IMG/VR virus record: IMGVR_UViG_3300044956_000682
Location: 1-46,073 of that record
DNA length: 46,073 nt
Strand: one strand, 5' to 3'
From: a virus
Positions 38,332 to 46,073 of the stretch are shown piece by piece. Each line of letters starts with the position of its first letter. Position 1 is the first letter of the stretch. A program made the position numbers and the translations under genes. Under the pieces are notes generated by a model. That model made no database searches, was not told the DNA's origin, and was given only the letters and a program-made list of their open reading frames with translations.

Positions 38332-38787
38332 ATGAAAGCTGATACATTTATTAAATTATTACGTAAGGTTATACGTGAAGAAGTACAAGCTGTTGTAAGG
38401 AAAGAGCTAGGAATATTGCTTGAGACACCAGAGTCCAAGCCAGTGGTGGCAGAGGCCAAAAAAACCACTGTAAAAAATTCCATGGTTGAATCTATAAAAC
38501 CTGCCAAACCTACACAGCTCCTTAAACCTGTAAACTTTACTCAAAATAATATCTTAAATGAGATATTGAATGAAACAGCTACTACTAGTGATTGGCGTTC
38601 AGTAGCTAATATGAATTCAAATATGGCTCAAGGTTTTGGTGGACCTGTTGATGTACCTGTTGTAAATAGTGTTGACCAAATGTTAGCTAGTACAAGACCA
38701 GCTGGAGATATTAATTCAGTTAGAATAGATGCTGTTCCTGACTTTAGTGCCTTGATGGGTAAAATGAAACAAAACGGACAAATTTAA
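38332..38787 (+). CDS. Putative structural protein, 151 aa
   Basis: 151-aa protein from the ATG at 38332. N-terminal amphipathic helix (ADTFIKLLRKVIREEVQAVV), then a low-complexity Lys/Pro linker (KPVVAEAKKTTVKNSMVESI) and a C-terminal part with DWRSVANMNSNMAQGFGGP. Earlier ATG at 38275 lies inside the upstream gene and is rejected. Ends in a TAATGG overlap with the gp25-like gene. Unknown, likely baseplate-associated. Confidence 0.6.
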   Translation: MKADTFIKLLRKVIREEVQAVVRKELGILLETPESKPVVAEAKKTTVKNSMVESIKPAKPTQLLKPVNFTQNNILNEILNETATTSDWRSVANMNSNMAQGFGGPVDVPVVNSVDQMLASTRPAGDINSVRIDAVPDFSALMGKMKQNGQI

Positions 38788-39221
38788 TGGCTATTAGACA
38801 AATATACAGACTCAATCCTCAAGATTTAGGACAACCTAGAGGTATTGGTATTAGTGTATTATATAGTAATAACATTAGTGTTTTTAATTCAACAATCACA
38901 ACTAAAGATCAAATTAAATCTAATTTAATTAATTATATTTTAACAAATAAAGGTGAGCGCTTATATGATCCTAATTTTGGTGGAGATGTTAGACGAGCTA
39001 TATTTCAGGCTAATGATGATAGTGCTTTTGAGTCTATAGCTGCTAGGTTAGAAACAGAAATATTACAATATGTGTTTAATATTATTTTGCAGTCTATAAT
39101 TATTAAAAGAGATCCTGATAATAATTTAGTTAATATAATTATAAACTATCAACTTAACCAACAAAATCAACAAATTGTAGTAAATGTTGAAACAAGAGGA
39201 CTTATTAATTTAATTAGATAA
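38787..39221 (+). CDS. gp25: T4 gp25-like baseplate wedge protein
   Basis: 144-aa protein of the gp25/GPW family. Diagnostic: LINYILTNKGERLYDPNFGG (the L-x-T-xx-GER-x-x-x-P-x-FG signature), RRAIFQANDDSAFESIAARL, and the C-terminal strands IINYQLNQQNQQIVVNVETR. It is a contractile-tail baseplate wedge component also related to a T6SS sheath-initiation protein. Directly followed by the gp6-like gene, the usual order in T4-like baseplates. Confidence 0.92.
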   Translation: MAIRQIYRLNPQDLGQPRGIGISVLYSNNISVFNSTITTKDQIKSNLINYILTNKGERLYDPNFGGDVRRAIFQANDDSAFESIAARLETEILQYVFNIILQSIIIKRDPDNNLVNIIINYQLNQQNQQIVVNVETRGLINLIR

Positions 39222-39222
39222 A

Positions 39223-41094
39223 ATGGCAATACAACCAGATATAAAATATTATAATAAAGATTTTGTTTCATTACGACAAGATCTTATTAACTATGCTAGA
39301 ACATATTTCCAAAACACATATATGGACTTTAGTCCATCTTCCCCTGGTAATATGTTTATTGAAATGGCCGCGTATGTAGGTGATGTTTTATCATTTTACA
39401 CTGATAATCAATTACAAGAAACTTTACTTTTATACGCTCAGGAAAGAAGAAATATTATAGCTTTAGCTTATGCTTTAGGTTACAGACCTAAAGTAACTAT
39501 AGCTTCAACAGTTGCTTTAGATGTTTATCAACAAATACCTTCAACTGGTGCTCCTAATTATAATCCTGACTATCGTTACACTTTTAGAATTGAACAAGGT
39601 TCAACTGTTCAATCTAGATCAAATCCAACTATAAACTTTATAACTGAAGAATTAATTGACTTTGGATTTTCATCCTCATTTGATCCTACAAGTGTTTCTG
39701 TATACCAATATGATGGTTTAGGTGACCCACAATTTTATCTACTTAAAAAACAAGTAAAAGCATACTCAGGACAAATTAAAACAACTAACTTTACATTTAG
39801 TGCCCCTCAACAATTTCCTATTGTTACTATAAATGACTCTAATATTATTCAAATATTAGGTGTTACAGATAGTGATGGAAACCAATGGTATGAAGTACCT
39901 TATTTAGCTCAAGATACTGTATTTGATGAATCATTAAATATACCTGTTAATGAACCTAATTATGCTGATGAAAATGATAATACTCGTTTTATGTTACGTT
40001 TAAAACGAGTACCAAGACGTTTTGTATCTCGTTTTGATGATGATAATAATTTAACTTTAGAATTTGGTAGTGGTGTAACATCAGTATCTGATGAAACTAT
40101 TATTCCTAATCCAGACAATGTTGGCTTAGGTTTAGTTGATGGTATCTCTAAGTTAAATCAAGCTTATGATCCATCAAATTTCTTATATACAAATGAGTAT
40201 GGTATTGCTCCTTCAAACACAACTTTAACAGTACAATATGTTGTTGGAGGAGGAATTGAGACTAATTTACCATCTGATGATATAAACATAAATAGTACTA
40301 TAAATACATTTATTGATTCTTATAATTTAGATGCTAATTTAGTTACATCTATGAGGAATTCAATACGTTTTAATAATCCTAATCCTTCATCAGGTGGTGG
40401 TCCAGGTGAAACAACAGAACAAATTCGTTTACAAGCATTGGCTAATTTTCCAACTCAAAATAGAAATGTAACTAAAGCTGATTATTTAGTTCGCGCTTTA
40501 TCTATGCCTGCTAAGTTTGGTTATATAAGTAAAGCTTATGTGACACAAGATTATTTAGTAGCTAATGATACTGATAGACAAAATTTTGTAACTAATAATC
40601 CATTAGCTCTTTCAGTTTATATTTTATCAAATAATATTGATGGTAAAATAACTAGAACTACAGATGCTATTAAACAAAATTTAAAAACATACTTAGCATA
40701 TCATAAAATGGCTAGTGACGCTATTTTAATTAAAGATGCTTACTATGCTAATATAAAAGTATCATTTGATATAACAGTATCACCAGCTTATAATTCACAA
40801 GAAGTATTAACTAGAGCTATAACCACTGTTAAAGAATATTTTGACATAGACAAATGGGAAATTAATCAACCAATTATTTACTCAAATATTTATAATTTAA
40901 TTGGTATTGTAATGGGAGTTCAATCAGTTGTTAAAGTAGAAATTGTAAACTTAGCTGGTGGTAATTATTCTCCATACTCATATGATATAGCTGCTGCTAC
41001 AAAACAAGGAGTTATTTATCCTTCAGTAGATCCAATGATTTTTGAAGTAAGATTTCCTAACACTGACATTTACGGTAAAGTAGTAACTTATTAA
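39223..41094 (+). CDS. gp6: T4 gp6-like baseplate wedge protein
   Basis: 623-aa baseplate wedge protein. Starts IKYYNKDFVSLRQDLINYAR, then the family signature SPSSPGNMFIEMAAYVGDVL (like SPGSPG...I), SFYTDNQLQETLLLYAQERR and IIALAYALGYRPK, which match the N-terminal domain of T4 gp6 / baseplate J. The C-terminal half (AYYANIKVSFDITVSPAYNS, then ITTVKEYFDIDKWEINQPI) is the baseplate_J-like beta/alpha part. It bridges wedges in the tail baseplate. Confidence 0.9.
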   Translation: MAIQPDIKYYNKDFVSLRQDLINYARTYFQNTYMDFSPSSPGNMFIEMAAYVGDVLSFYTDNQLQETLLLYAQERRNIIALAYALGYRPKVTIASTVALDVYQQIPSTGAPNYNPDYRYTFRIEQGSTVQSRSNPTINFITEELIDFGFSSSFDPTSVSVYQYDGLGDPQFYLLKKQVKAYSGQIKTTNFTFSAPQQFPIVTINDSNIIQILGVTDSDGNQWYEVPYLAQDTVFDESLNIPVNEPNYADENDNTRFMLRLKRVPRRFVSRFDDDNNLTLEFGSGVTSVSDETIIPNPDNVGLGLVDGISKLNQAYDPSNFLYTNEYGIAPSNTTLTVQYVVGGGIETNLPSDDININSTINTFIDSYNLDANLVTSMRNSIRFNNPNPSSGGGPGETTEQIRLQALANFPTQNRNVTKADYLVRALSMPAKFGYISKAYVTQDYLVANDTDRQNFVTNNPLALSVYILSNNIDGKITRTTDAIKQNLKTYLAYHKMASDAILIKDAYYANIKVSFDITVSPAYNSQEVLTRAITTVKEYFDIDKWEINQPIIYSNIYNLIGIVMGVQSVVKVEIVNLAGGNYSPYSYDIAAATKQGVIYPSVDPMIFEVRFPNTDIYGKVVTY

Positions 41095-41104
41095 AAATTA
41101 AAAT

Positions 41105-41698
41105 ATGGACTTAAATAAACTAAAAGGACATATTCCAGACACAGTAATTAATCAAATTCCAGATGTAATGATTAAGTTTAAAATTGATACAGCTGTTAAG
41201 TTGTCTCACTTTTTAGCTCAATGTGGACATGAGTCAGGTGGATTCAAAATAGTAAATGAAAATTTAAATTACAGAGCTAAAGGTTTGAACACCATATTTA
41301 AAAAATACTTCCCAACAGAAGAAAAAGCCAAATTATATGAGTGTAAACCAGAAAAAATCGCCAATTTAGTTTATGGTAGTAGAATGGGTAATGGTGCTGA
41401 GGCTACAGGTGATGGTTATAAATTCCGTGGTCGTGGTTATATCCAATTAACTGGTAAAGATAACTATACAGCATTTGGTAAAGCTATTAATGAAGATATA
41501 GCTACAAATCCTGATTTAGTTGCTACTAAATATCCGTTGCTATCCGCTGCTTGGTTCTTCTCTAAGAACTGCTTAGGTAAATGTACTGATGCTTCTGATG
41601 CATCTGTATTATCTGTTACTAAATGTATTAATGGTGGTACCATTGGTTTACCAGACCGTCAAAAACACTTTAAGAAATATTATAACTTATTGAAGTAA
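41105..41698 (+). CDS. GH19 chitinase-like endolysin
   Basis: 197-aa GH19-type peptidoglycan hydrolase, the probable lysis enzyme. HFLAQCGHESGGFKIVNENL carries the catalytic Glu (E43 after H42), NYRAKGLNTIFKKYFP follows, and GDGYKFRGRGYIQLTGKDNY is the second GH19 signature. KCINGGTIGLPDRQKHF is the family's C-terminal 'INGG-x-x-G...R'. No signal peptide or holin is visible in the window. Placed among baseplate genes, unlike a stand-alone lysis cassette. Confidence 0.9.
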   Translation: MDLNKLKGHIPDTVINQIPDVMIKFKIDTAVKLSHFLAQCGHESGGFKIVNENLNYRAKGLNTIFKKYFPTEEKAKLYECKPEKIANLVYGSRMGNGAEATGDGYKFRGRGYIQLTGKDNYTAFGKAINEDIATNPDLVATKYPLLSAAWFFSKNCLGKCTDASDASVLSVTKCINGGTIGLPDRQKHFKKYYNLLK

Positions 41699-41702
41699 TT
41701 TC

Positions 41703-41723
41703 TATAAATAGCCCATATTTATA
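41703..41723 (+). promoter_or_regulatory. TATAAATA and TATTTATA late promoter region (candidate)
   Basis: TATAAATA at 41703-41710, the exact T4 late-promoter core, and TATTTATA at 41716-41723, in the 45-nt gap before the ATG at 41744. A possible gp55-type promoter for the downstream baseplate genes. Confidence 0.4.
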
Positions 41724-41743
41724 CTAGAATAATACTAATATAA

Positions 41744-42838
41744 ATGGGTGTTTACAAAATATTTCCGTCTCAGGACACAACAATCTACACAGATTATAAT
41801 ACTCTAAATGCTGGGTTAGACGCTATTTTAGATTTATCTAAAAACGCGCCTAACCTTTTCGTTTCATCATCTACAAGCCGTGTACTAATTAAGTTTGATA
41901 ATGATGACATATCTGATGTTATTTCTAAATCAGGTGTTAATTATACAGCATCATTAAAATTATATAATGCCCATGTTGATGGTATCCCAACTAATTTTAA
42001 TATTGAAATAAATCCATTATATCAAAGTTGGGATATGGGTACAGGACGTTTTAATAATATTCCTGAAACAGATAATGGAGCTAGTTGGCAATATAGAAGC
42101 GCTAATCAAACAAATGCTTGGGCTATAACAAGTCTACCAGCTGGAGTTTCTTCATCTTATTATACTGGTAATACTGGTGGTGCTGCTTGGTATACTGCTT
42201 ACTCTGCATCTCAAACATTTAATTATTTTTCAACTAAAGATATTAATGTTAATGTAACATCAATTGTAGCCGCTTGGACAGCTAGTATAATACCAAACAA
42301 TGGTTTTATTATTCGTAATACTGGATCAATTGAATTTGATTACAACTATCAGTATACATTTGATTTCTTCTCAAGAGATACTAACACAATTTATCCTCCA
42401 TGTTTGGAATTTAACTGGAGTGATAGTACATTCAATCCAGGATCAACTTCATATGTAAGTAATAATAATATATTAGTGTCATTATCAAACAATAAAAATA
42501 CTTATTATGACAGTGAGTATGTTAAGTTTAGAGTATATGCTAAAGATAGATATCCCGCTAGAACATTTGTAACTAGTTCTCTTTACATATATAATAAATT
42601 ATTACCTACTGAATCATACTACTCAATTATAGATTTAAATACAAACCTTAAAGTAGTAGATTTTGACATATCAGCTACTCAGTTAAGTAATGATGCTACA
42701 AGTAGTTACTTTATGATGTATATGAATGGATTAGAACCTGATCGTTATTATAAAGTACAAATCAAATCACAAATTGATGGTGGTACTTACATTTATGATG
42801 ATGATTATTATTTTAAAGTAATGCAAACAGTTGAATAA
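41744..42838 (+). CDS. DNRLRE-like virion protein
   Basis: 364-aa protein. The N-terminal DTTIYTDYNTLNAGLDAIL, then SRVLIKFDNDDI and SWDMGTGRFNNIP, follow the DNRLRE-domain layout of beta-sandwich virion or surface proteins (DTxIYxx...NxGxxxxL...LIKFD). Later beta-rich regions: SIEFDYNYQYTFDFFSRDTN and EYVKFRVYAKDRYPARTFVT. Probably a baseplate/tail-fibre-associated protein that binds a surface or another subunit. Stop overlaps the next ATG. Confidence 0.62.
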   Translation: MGVYKIFPSQDTTIYTDYNTLNAGLDAILDLSKNAPNLFVSSSTSRVLIKFDNDDISDVISKSGVNYTASLKLYNAHVDGIPTNFNIEINPLYQSWDMGTGRFNNIPETDNGASWQYRSANQTNAWAITSLPAGVSSSYYTGNTGGAAWYTAYSASQTFNYFSTKDINVNVTSIVAAWTASIIPNNGFIIRNTGSIEFDYNYQYTFDFFSRDTNTIYPPCLEFNWSDSTFNPGSTSYVSNNNILVSLSNNKNTYYDSEYVKFRVYAKDRYPARTFVTSSLYIYNKLLPTESYYSIIDLNTNLKVVDFDISATQLSNDATSSYFMMYMNGLEPDRYYKVQIKSQIDGGTYIYDDDYYFKVMQTVE

Positions 42839-43185
42839 TGGCTGAATTAATAAAATTAGAAAAAACTATTTATAGTAATAGCATTAATAATATTATTAAT
42901 AATGGATTCACTCAATTAGTTCCACAATCAACAGAAACAATTGCTACTCCTGATTTAGATGTTAATGGTTTTTTTAAACAATATAATTTATTATTTTTTG
43001 AAATTCCACCATCTGGATCAGATGAGTCTCATTTAGGTTTAGCAACTAAAAGTTTAGAGTATTTAGGTGTGTCTATAGAAGACTTACAAAGTGAACTTGA
43101 CTATTTAAGACAAGAAAATGTTGAGTTAAAAAATCAAATTTTACAAGTAACAGGTCTTAATCCTAGTGAAATAGAAGAAATTTAA
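42838..43185 (+). CDS. Small coiled-coil virion-region protein, 115 aa
   Basis: 115-aa protein with a C-terminal coiled coil: YLGVSIEDLQSELDYLRQEN, VELKNQILQVTGLNPSEIEE. N-terminal half is polar with a beta-like segment. Overlaps the upstream stop by one base and lies 2 nt before the large baseplate protein gene. May act as an oligomerisation or assembly factor; unproven. Confidence 0.6.
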   Translation: MAELIKLEKTIYSNSINNIINNGFTQLVPQSTETIATPDLDVNGFFKQYNLLFFEIPPSGSDESHLGLATKSLEYLGVSIEDLQSELDYLRQENVELKNQILQVTGLNPSEIEEI

Positions 43186-43187
43186 TT

Positions 43188-46073
43188 ATGGCTATATCTA
43201 TTATTAAAATCCCAGTTAATAATAATATCCTATCAGGATCAGCTGTTAACCTAGTTAACTCAGTTGACCAAGTTAGAAGTTTTGGAGTAACTGGTGACTA
43301 TGTTGAGTTTAATATATATAATATAAATGGTAGATTTTTATATCAATTATCTCCATTCAATGGGTATAAAATACCTGGTGATTATGCTTCAACTGAAGGT
43401 GAAATTTTATATCCAGAATTAGAATTTGATCCATCTCAAGACATTCAAAATGTTGGATTTAGTTATGGAAATTATATACTAGAGTATAATATTTTACGTC
43501 CTAAAATTATTAATACTTCTAATAAAATTTTCTTTATAAAAGAAATTTCAGCGGATAGAACTGAAATAAGAATATCAACAAATAATGTATCTAACACATT
43601 ATTAAATGATGGTACATTAGCTTTTATAAATGAAACTCAAACATTAGGATATTTTGGAGAGTTCTATATTAATTTTGGTCAAGGTAATCTACAACCAGCT
43701 ATTAATATAGCTTTAGATCAAAATACTACTCCATCAAGTGTATTAATTAAATTACTTAATTCACTCCCATTAAATATAGATGTTAATACTTTAGCTTCCA
43801 TATCTGAAAAAATATCTAATACTCAACAATTTCAAGTAATATCAACTCCAAATCCAGTTGAGATTACTCATCCATCACTACGTGGACCTAATTTTGACTT
43901 GGAATTAGATAATACTAGAGTAAATCCAACTGAATATTATAATTTAAGTGGATTAACTACTTCTAAAGCAAGTGTTAATCCTAATTTACAGTCTTTACTT
44001 GGACTAGTAAGTTCATCTCAATTTCAAATAAATGTTGACTATACTAATTATGAATCATTTATTCATTTTTCCTCAGCTCAACAAAGACTAGATGGATTTC
44101 AATATAAATTAAAATTAATTGAAGATTATACAGCGGCTAGTGCCTCAGCAGCTGCTGGTGGAAATGTAACATCTCAATTAGATGCTCAAAACTATCAATT
44201 TAGAATAAATGGTGTTGTACAAGGATTTGATGGATATGAGAAATTCTTATACTATGAATCTAGTTCATTTACTTGGCCTAAAACAACATCAACTAAACCT
44301 TATATAAATGCTCCCACATCATCATTAGCTGCTCTAAATTTCTACACTAGCCAGTCAGTATCAGCCTCAGACTATGATAATAGAAACCAAGACTATTTAA
44401 TATATGCTTTACCAACCTATATTAATGAGGATACAAGTAACAATAACTTATTTAAGTTTATAGGTTCAATAGGAACAATGTTTGATGAGGTTTGGATTTA
44501 CACTAAAGCTATAACTGACTTATATCAAGCTAAAAATAAATTAACTGAAGGTATATCTAAAGACTTAGTATACTTTGCTTTACAATCTTTAGGTATAAAT
44601 GTTTACACTGATGAAGATGGAGCAGATGTATTTCAATATTTATATGGTGTAAATCCTGATGGTACTTATTTACCTAATACAGGTTCATATCAAACACTAG
44701 TCACTGCTTCTCAATACCAAATACCTGGTCAAGATCAACAAAAAGAAATTTATAAGCGTTTATATCATAATTTACCTTTACTACTTAAATCTAAAGGTAC
44801 AACTCGTTTTATTCAATATTTAAATACTATATTTGGTATTCCGCCTACAATCATGTCTCATCTTGAATATGGTGGTGTTGATAAAACTGAATCTACTTCT
44901 GAATATGAATATGATAGATTTACTTATGCTTTACAGCTATCAGGATCAAATACTATAAGTATACCTTGGAATTATACATCCCAAAGTTTAGCTAGAACAG
45001 GATATAATGATATTGTTCCTAATGGTATTGAATTTAGATTTAGAGCTTCACCAAGTTACTCTACTACCCAATCATTATTTTATAATGGAGCTAATTATAG
45101 TTTAAAACTATTATACACTGATACAGGATCATCCAATTCTATTTATTCAGGTACTATAGGTAAATTTGGATATTTACAATTTAGTTTAGGTTCAACTTCT
45201 GTAACATCATCTACTGTGCCTGTGTTTATGACTGGATCTGACAGTGATACAAGTTGGTATAGTGTATTAGTACAAAGAACAAATCCAAATTTAAGAATAG
45301 GTGATGTGGGTACATCTCAAACTTATGATGTTTATATTAAAAATAATGTTTGGGGAGAAGTAGGACACATAGCAAGTGCTAGTTTAACTACTTCAACCCA
45401 AAACACTTCATGGTATACTAGTGGAACTACATTAACATTTGGTGGTGGTACTTATCCATTTAGTAGTTCAATTCAAGAGATTAGATTATGGTCTAATTAT
45501 TTATCTGAGTCAGCTTTTAACTCACATGTTTTAAATCCTGAATCATTTGAAGGTAATTACACATCTTCAGCTTATAATGATTTAACTGCTAGATTTACTT
45601 TAGGTAATAACTTATACACTTATAATCATAGTGTAACTACAGCTGTTAACTCAACCGCTCCTGATCAATCAATTCAAGGATGGACAGCCTCATTTAGTAA
45701 TTTTACTAATCAAAACAACTACATTTCATTTGTAGAAACATATTATGCTGATGTTGCCAACTCAGGATATGCCAATCCAGTAACTGATAAAGTTAGAATT
45801 GTAAGTAGTAGTATATATGGCACTCAATTATTACCTAATAAGAGTATTGAGTCACAACCTATACTTCCAACATCAAAGGATATACATTTACTTGATACTG
45901 GTTTATCACCTCAAGATGAAATTAATAAAGATATTATAGCTCAATTTGGTTCAACTTATACTATTGATGAATTTATAGGTGATCCAACAGGTAATAGTTA
46001 TATAGACTTAGATAATCTAAGAGAAGATTATTTTAAAAAATATGTTAATGAATTCAATTATAAAGATTTTATA
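43188..46073 (+). CDS. Large LamG-like baseplate/tail protein, 3' partial
   Basis: Open frame of 962 codons that runs off the right edge, so the C-terminus is missing. The start is the ATG at 43188 (MAISIIKIPVNNN). Residues about 425-555 hold FIGSIGTMFDEVWIYTKAIT, QKEIYKRLYHNLPLLLKSKG and FIQYLNTIFGIPPTIMSHLE, a helical region of the type seen in large baseplate wedge proteins. Residues about 604-790 form a LamG/concanavalin-like sandwich (GIEFRFRASPSYSTT, SIQEIRLWSNYLSESAF). By position after gp6 it may take the gp7-type slot. It is not clear whether it also binds host glycans. Confidence 0.78.
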   Translation, partial: MAISIIKIPVNNNILSGSAVNLVNSVDQVRSFGVTGDYVEFNIYNINGRFLYQLSPFNGYKIPGDYASTEGEILYPELEFDPSQDIQNVGFSYGNYILEYNILRPKIINTSNKIFFIKEISADRTEIRISTNNVSNTLLNDGTLAFINETQTLGYFGEFYINFGQGNLQPAINIALDQNTTPSSVLIKLLNSLPLNIDVNTLASISEKISNTQQFQVISTPNPVEITHPSLRGPNFDLELDNTRVNPTEYYNLSGLTTSKASVNPNLQSLLGLVSSSQFQINVDYTNYESFIHFSSAQQRLDGFQYKLKLIEDYTAASASAAAGGNVTSQLDAQNYQFRINGVVQGFDGYEKFLYYESSSFTWPKTTSTKPYINAPTSSLAALNFYTSQSVSASDYDNRNQDYLIYALPTYINEDTSNNNLFKFIGSIGTMFDEVWIYTKAITDLYQAKNKLTEGISKDLVYFALQSLGINVYTDEDGADVFQYLYGVNPDGTYLPNTGSYQTLVTASQYQIPGQDQQKEIYKRLYHNLPLLLKSKGTTRFIQYLNTIFGIPPTIMSHLEYGGVDKTESTSEYEYDRFTYALQLSGSNTISIPWNYTSQSLARTGYNDIVPNGIEFRFRASPSYSTTQSLFYNGANYSLKLLYTDTGSSNSIYSGTIGKFGYLQFSLGSTSVTSSTVPVFMTGSDSDTSWYSVLVQRTNPNLRIGDVGTSQTYDVYIKNNVWGEVGHIASASLTTSTQNTSWYTSGTTLTFGGGTYPFSSSIQEIRLWSNYLSESAFNSHVLNPESFEGNYTSSAYNDLTARFTLGNNLYTYNHSVTTAVNSTAPDQSIQGWTASFSNFTNQNNYISFVETYYADVANSGYANPVTDKVRIVSSSIYGTQLLPNKSIESQPILPTSKDIHLLDTGLSPQDEINKDIIAQFGSTYTIDEFIGDPTGNSYIDLDNLREDYFKKYVNEFNYKDFI

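Overview
The window is a stretch of an AT-rich tailed-phage genome. Every convincing gene is on the + strand, genes are packed tightly with many 1-35 nt overlaps, and the right end encodes a contractile-tail baseplate with T4 gp25-like and gp6-like wedge proteins. I infer a host in the Bacteroidota. Almost no gene has a Shine-Dalgarno sequence; many starts instead follow an A-rich leader close to ATAAAAATAAAAGTTATG. Several promoters carry TAnnTTT cores like the Bacteroidota housekeeping -7 element. This is inference, not proof.

Region 1 (about 1-14.5 kb) is a glycan island. It holds GT-B and GT-A glycosyltransferases, a short UDP-sugar dehydrogenase, a DegT-type sugar aminotransferase, two tandem NAD-dependent epimerase/dehydratases, two stand-alone methyltransferases and a glycosyltransferase-methyltransferase fusion. 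Two small phage-type genes sit inside it. The genes are mostly translationally coupled and could make and attach a modified sugar to the virion or to the host surface.

Region 2 (about 14.5-28.3 kb) is a set of small accessory and regulatory genes: a degenerate HNH protein, a SWIM zinc-finger protein, thioredoxin, a DUF932 protein, an HExxH protein, a RadA-like ATPase with an AT-hook tail, an HTH protein, an AT-hook protein, a T5orf172 protein and a string of membrane microproteins. Its most striking feature is a promoter-like element, (T/C)TGACC or TTAACC, then 13 nt, then TAnnTTTAA. I count 15 copies, 14 with exactly the same spacing, each just upstream of a gene. Two copies share an upstream hairpin family and precede membrane microproteins.

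Region 3 (about 28.3-34.4 kb) has an unknown 386-aa protein, a VWA/metallopeptidase-like protein and a MoxR-type AAA+ ATPase, then a glutaredoxin-like protein, an HD phosphohydrolase and a sigma-like protein resembling the T4 gp55 late sigma family. The sigma-like gene lies directly before the structural genes.

Region 4 (34.4-46.1 kb) encodes virion proteins: a baseplate lysozyme-like protein with a proline/threonine linker, a spike-like protein, gp25, gp6, a GH19 endolysin, a DNRLRE-like protein and a very large LamG-like baseplate protein cut by the window end. I see no tRNA, rRNA, CRISPR array, insertion sequence or integrase.
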